Positions 61,587 through 64,000 of a DNA stretch of 64,000 nucleotides are shown here, one piece after another. The stretch is taken from positions 1 through 64,000 of the forward strand of contig CANMWN010000001.1 of NCBI GenBank assembly GCA_947501625.1, read 5' to 3'. Source of the DNA: an uncultured Flavobacteriaceae bacterium (GTDB taxonomy: Bacteria > Bacteroidota > Bacteroidia > Flavobacteriales > Flavobacteriaceae). Under the pieces are notes generated by a model. It saw only the letters and a program-made list of their open reading frames with translations. It was not told where the DNA came from and did no database searches. A program made the position numbers and the translations under genes. Each line of letters starts with the position of its first letter. Positions within the stretch are counted from its first letter, which is position 1.

Positions 61587-62690
61587 TTATTGATTTTTCA
61601 GATGCTTTAAATACTCTTTTGGCGACTTTTTCTTTACTCTTTTGAAGATTCTGTAAAACGACACATAACTTTTAAAACCGCACTCGCTAACAATATAATC
61701 TAATGAGTATTGTTTGTAGGCACCATTATTCAATTTCTCAACAACAGCATTAAGACGATATTCATTAACGAAATCATAGAAGTTTTTATTAAAGCCTTTA
61801 TTTATAACCATAGAAAGATTTGACCTATTCCAACCAATCAAATTAGCCAAAGTCGGTAAGTCCAAATCTTGACTCAAATACGGTTTGTATTTCATCATAA
61901 AAACAGTGAGTTCAGATTTAGAGTTATCTAAATTTTCATATTGAATAATACTCACTTGCTTTTCTTCAATTTGTATGTCTTTGGTGTTATCGAAACTTCT
62001 AATGTTGAATATAGAAATTAAAATAAAATGTGGAATTAAGGAAAAAAAAATGAACAAGTATTTGTCTGCAACTTTCATATTATAATCAATATATTGCAAC
62101 AACAATGACATTGGAATAGTAATGATACATATACTAGCTAAAAAAACCAATTTATTAGAAAATAGATGTAATTCAATATCATTATTGGCTGATGTATTCA
62201 ACAAATGGACTTTATGTTTTTTATTAATTATAAAGGTTTTTACGGAATAATAAATAGCAAACATAAGATACAATAGCACTAACCAAATTGGATCATTTAT
62301 GCCATCTTCATGATACATATTCAACTTATCATTATCATCCATTAGAATGGTTGGAATAAACAGCATGAGCATTAGTATCGGAAAAATAAAATGTGCATAC
62401 CAATACTTTGTCTTAACATTTAACTGATTTTGAAACACATACACTAAAGGAAGAATAAAGAAAAATAATGGACTTGTAACAAATAATAGTTTAGGATAAT
62501 GAGTCTCTAAATTTGAAAACCTAATAATTCTCTCAAATAAGATTAATATAATACAAAACAAAAACGCATTAACCCATAATGCATATTTAGGTTTATATCG
62601 ACTACTATTAGAAACTAAAAACACAACTGCAATAATTGCGTTTATAATTCCACTAAATAGAATTAAAGAAGACCAATCAAAAGTTATCAT
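61587..62690 (-). CDS. Membrane-bound AraC-family regulator
   Basis: 367 residues: seven hydrophobic helices in the first 235, then a cytoplasmic AraC-type double helix-turn-helix (about 275-365; LPTLANLIGWNRSNLSMVINKGFNKNFYDFVNEYRL, LDYIVSECGFKSYVSFYRIFKRVKKKSPKEYLKHL). A membrane sensor joined directly to a DNA-binding domain. Probable regulator of the adjacent serine hydrolase gene, 95 bases away; ligand unknown. Confidence 0.85.
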   Translation of the reverse strand: MITFDWSSLILFSGIINAIIAVVFLVSNSSRYKPKYALWVNAFLFCIILILFERIIRFSNLETHYPKLLFVTSPLFFFILPLVYVFQNQLNVKTKYWYAHFIFPILMLMLFIPTILMDDNDKLNMYHEDGINDPIWLVLLYLMFAIYYSVKTFIINKKHKVHLLNTSANNDIELHLFSNKLVFLASICIITIPMSLLLQYIDYNMKVADKYLFIFFSLIPHFILISIFNIRSFDNTKDIQIEEKQVSIIQYENLDNSKSELTVFMMKYKPYLSQDLDLPTLANLIGWNRSNLSMVINKGFNKNFYDFVNEYRLNAVVEKLNNGAYKQYSLDYIVSECGFKSYVSFYRIFKRVKKKSPKEYLKHLKNQ

Positions 62691-62713
62691 AATTACTAAA
62701 CTATAAAATAAAC

Positions 62714-63622
62714 CTACAAAATCCTACTAACAATCAATGAAGTATCAATAAAAATAAGGCTAAAAATACCTACAAGAATGAGTAATTTTAATAAACTGTG
62801 TAGTATGATATAGCGTTTTGTTGTACTAGAATTCCAAAGCAGTAAAACAAAAACTGGAAGAAATAATAATGCCGCTAAAAAGTACACTTTCATCCATCCT
62901 ATTTCAGGATATTGCCACAAGATGTAAATAGGAATCAAGATTAAAAGAGACAATCCTGAACTCAACCACTTAGTAAATGGCACACCGTACTTTATCGGAA
63001 TACTTTGATGGTTGGTTAAAATATCTCCATTCATATTTTCCAGTGTTTTCACCAATTCACGTATCAGCAATAAAAGAAAGAGGAAAATAGCGTGTATAAA
63101 AATAATTTCAGAGAAGTTTTTATAATACACGAAAATCGCAAAAAATGGTAGTATCGTAACTATTGCCGCAGACAACCAACCAATAATTGGATAATGTTTC
63201 AGTTTATGAGAATAAAACCATATCAAAAAAATATAGACCGCAAAGAATAATGCTGCTTTCCACGATACTAAGAACGCTAATAGAAAACCAATAAAATTCA
63301 GTAAAAAATAAATATTCAAACGCGTTTTTTGACTTACTAGATTATCAATTCTTGACTTTACTGGTCGGTTGATCAAATCTCGTTCCTTGTCATAAAAATT
63401 GTTGATAATATATCCAGAAGCCACCACACAAACAGTTGCCAAGACTATAAAAAATAGATTAGAATCTAAAATGACTTTTCGCAAAGATTTTTCGGGAGAA
63501 AAAATAAAGATGGACGCTAAATATTGCGCAATGACCAAAGTCATAATATTATAACCTCTCACTACCGAGAACAAACTAAGCAACTTATATAAAAACGAAG
63601 TGTTTTTTACATTCTTTTCCAT
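62714..63622 (-). CDS. UbiA-family prenyltransferase, probably geranylgeranylglycerol-phosphate geranylgeranyltransferase
   Basis: 302 residues, about nine membrane helices, with the two Asp-rich motifs NNFYDKERDLINRPVKS (about 70-85) and the degenerate second motif ETLENMNGDILTNHQSIPIKYG. In Bacteroidota this subgroup sits next to mevalonate-pathway kinases, as here, and is annotated as the archaeal-type ether-lipid enzyme. The true substrate, perhaps a quinone or glycerol phosphate, is not settled by sequence. Downstream of the GHMP kinase. Confidence 0.8.
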   Translation of the reverse strand: MEKNVKNTSFLYKLLSLFSVVRGYNIMTLVIAQYLASIFIFSPEKSLRKVILDSNLFFIVLATVCVVASGYIINNFYDKERDLINRPVKSRIDNLVSQKTRLNIYFLLNFIGFLLAFLVSWKAALFFAVYIFLIWFYSHKLKHYPIIGWLSAAIVTILPFFAIFVYYKNFSEIIFIHAIFLFLLLLIRELVKTLENMNGDILTNHQSIPIKYGVPFTKWLSSGLSLLILIPIYILWQYPEIGWMKVYFLAALLFLPVFVLLLWNSSTTKRYIILHSLLKLLILVGIFSLIFIDTSLIVSRIL

Positions 63623-63655
63623 AGTAAAAGTTACTTGATATAAAAGTTTAAGAAT

Positions 63656-64000
63656 TTAGAATCGGTATACCAATTCCAATTTATACTTGTTTAGCATTTT
63701 TTTGGCTTTTTCATAATCTTCAGTAAATCCAAGAATATAGCCTCCGCCTCCTGAGCCACACAATTTTAAGTAATAAGCGTTGGTATCAATTCCTTGCTGC
63801 CACAGTTTATGAAACGCTTTAGGAATCATAGGCTTAAAATTAGACAACACCACTTTTGAAAGTGATTTTACATTGCCAAACAAAGATTTCATATTTCCAT
63901 GTAAGAAATCATCAATACATGCATCAGTATAACGAGCAAAATCTTGGTTTAACATCTTACGGAAACCTTCATTTTTCATCTTATCCATAAAGATATTGAT
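63656..64000 (-). CDS. GHMP kinase, C-terminal part (mevalonate-kinase-like), truncated by the window edge
   Basis: The frame is open to 64000, so the ATG at 63988 is internal. The visible 115 residues contain a helical region and the GHMP motif 3, YYLKLCGSGGGGYILGF, ending VYRF. With the neighbouring prenyltransferase this fits the mevalonate-pathway kinase of Flavobacteriia. The N-terminus and catalytic lysine/aspartate lie outside the window. Confidence 0.8.
   Translation of the reverse strand: MNIFMDKMKNEGFRKMLNQDFARYTDACIDDFLHGNMKSLFGNVKSLSKVVLSNFKPMIPKAFHKLWQQGIDTNAYYLKLCGSGGGGYILGFTEDYEKAKKMLNKYKLELVYRF

Noticed and set aside
63656-64000. Pseudogene of a GHMP kinase
   Set aside because: The frame stays open to the window edge, so truncation is due to the window, not to mutation.

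Overview
The window is about 64 kb of low-GC, gene-dense chromosome from a member of the Bacteroidota, most likely a Flavobacteriaceae species; the genus cannot be fixed from this sequence alone. The evidence is the Bacteroidota promoter element TAnnTTTG (with TTG about 19-21 bases upstream) in front of many genes, the absence of strong Shine-Dalgarno sequences, Bacteroidota-typical families (BT_3928, DUF1599, DUF4293, DUF3667, DUF4197, DUF5522, GSII-type glutamine synthetase, geranylgeranylglycerol-phosphate prenyltransferase) and a bacteroidetal gene order around thrS-infC-rpmI-rplT, the tpiA operon and the coaX-lptC-ppiD operon. Most of it is core genome. There is no phage, insertion sequence, CRISPR array or rRNA operon. 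Two tRNAs (Arg-ACG, Phe-GAA) are present.

Layout: 1-3.5 kb, translation operon thrS-infC-rpmI-rplT, with infC starting at a non-canonical codon. 3.5-9.5 kb, metallo-beta-lactamase-fold protein, prfA, purM, a small exported peptide, glutamine synthetase and a CaCA antiporter. 9.6-12.8 kb, a BlaI/M56 (BlaR1-like) regulatory pair behind a striking operator array. 13-17.2 kb, small ORFs, tRNA-Arg and two tandem M28 peptidases. 17.2-22.4 kb, the tpiA/MGMT-like/prmA/clpS operon diverging from pyrF, then lipoproteins and small proteins. 22.5-27.7 kb, fused isobutyryl-CoA mutase (icmF), an exported flavin-fold lipoprotein, and a small gene group consisting of a DUF3703 protein, an 11-cysteine metallothionein-like peptide and a SigZ-type ECF sigma factor. 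27.7-39.5 kb, MFS transporter with a leader-peptide attenuator, paraoxonase-like protein, crcB, BT_3928/DUF1599, LOG protein/folP/cdaA/DUF3667, ABC exporter/truA. 39.5-48.7 kb, a two-component system with its own operator, rho, ppiD, a CNNM/CBS protein and lptC. 48.7-56.7 kb, TPR and outer-membrane proteins, coaX, tRNA-Phe and the leuACDB operon. 56.7-64 kb, a helical-repeat protein, rluB, a small accessory set (YciI, NTF2-like, serine hydrolase, membrane AraC regulator), a prenyltransferase and the C-terminus of a GHMP kinase cut by the window edge.

The most interesting candidate is at 26.47-27.68 kb. The DUF3703 gene and the metallothionein-like gene are preceded by the same two-block element (TGCATCTTTTTT, exactly 11 bases, GTCTATT), which is unlike the housekeeping TAnnTTTG promoter. 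The gene directly after them encodes an ECF sigma factor with a four-cysteine tail. I infer a compact, probably metal- or thiol-responsive sigma regulon with no dedicated anti-sigma gene in sight. The second candidate is the MFS gene's 5' region (29.30-29.46 kb): a promoter, a 24-codon leader peptide, a terminator hairpin and a leader segment able to pair with the terminator's 5' arm, which is the full architecture of ribosome-mediated attenuation. Other points are arrays of alternating half-sites in front of blaI and the narL-type regulator, a perfect 16-bp hairpin inside the lptC signal-peptide codons, and five dispersed intergenic palindromic repeats.
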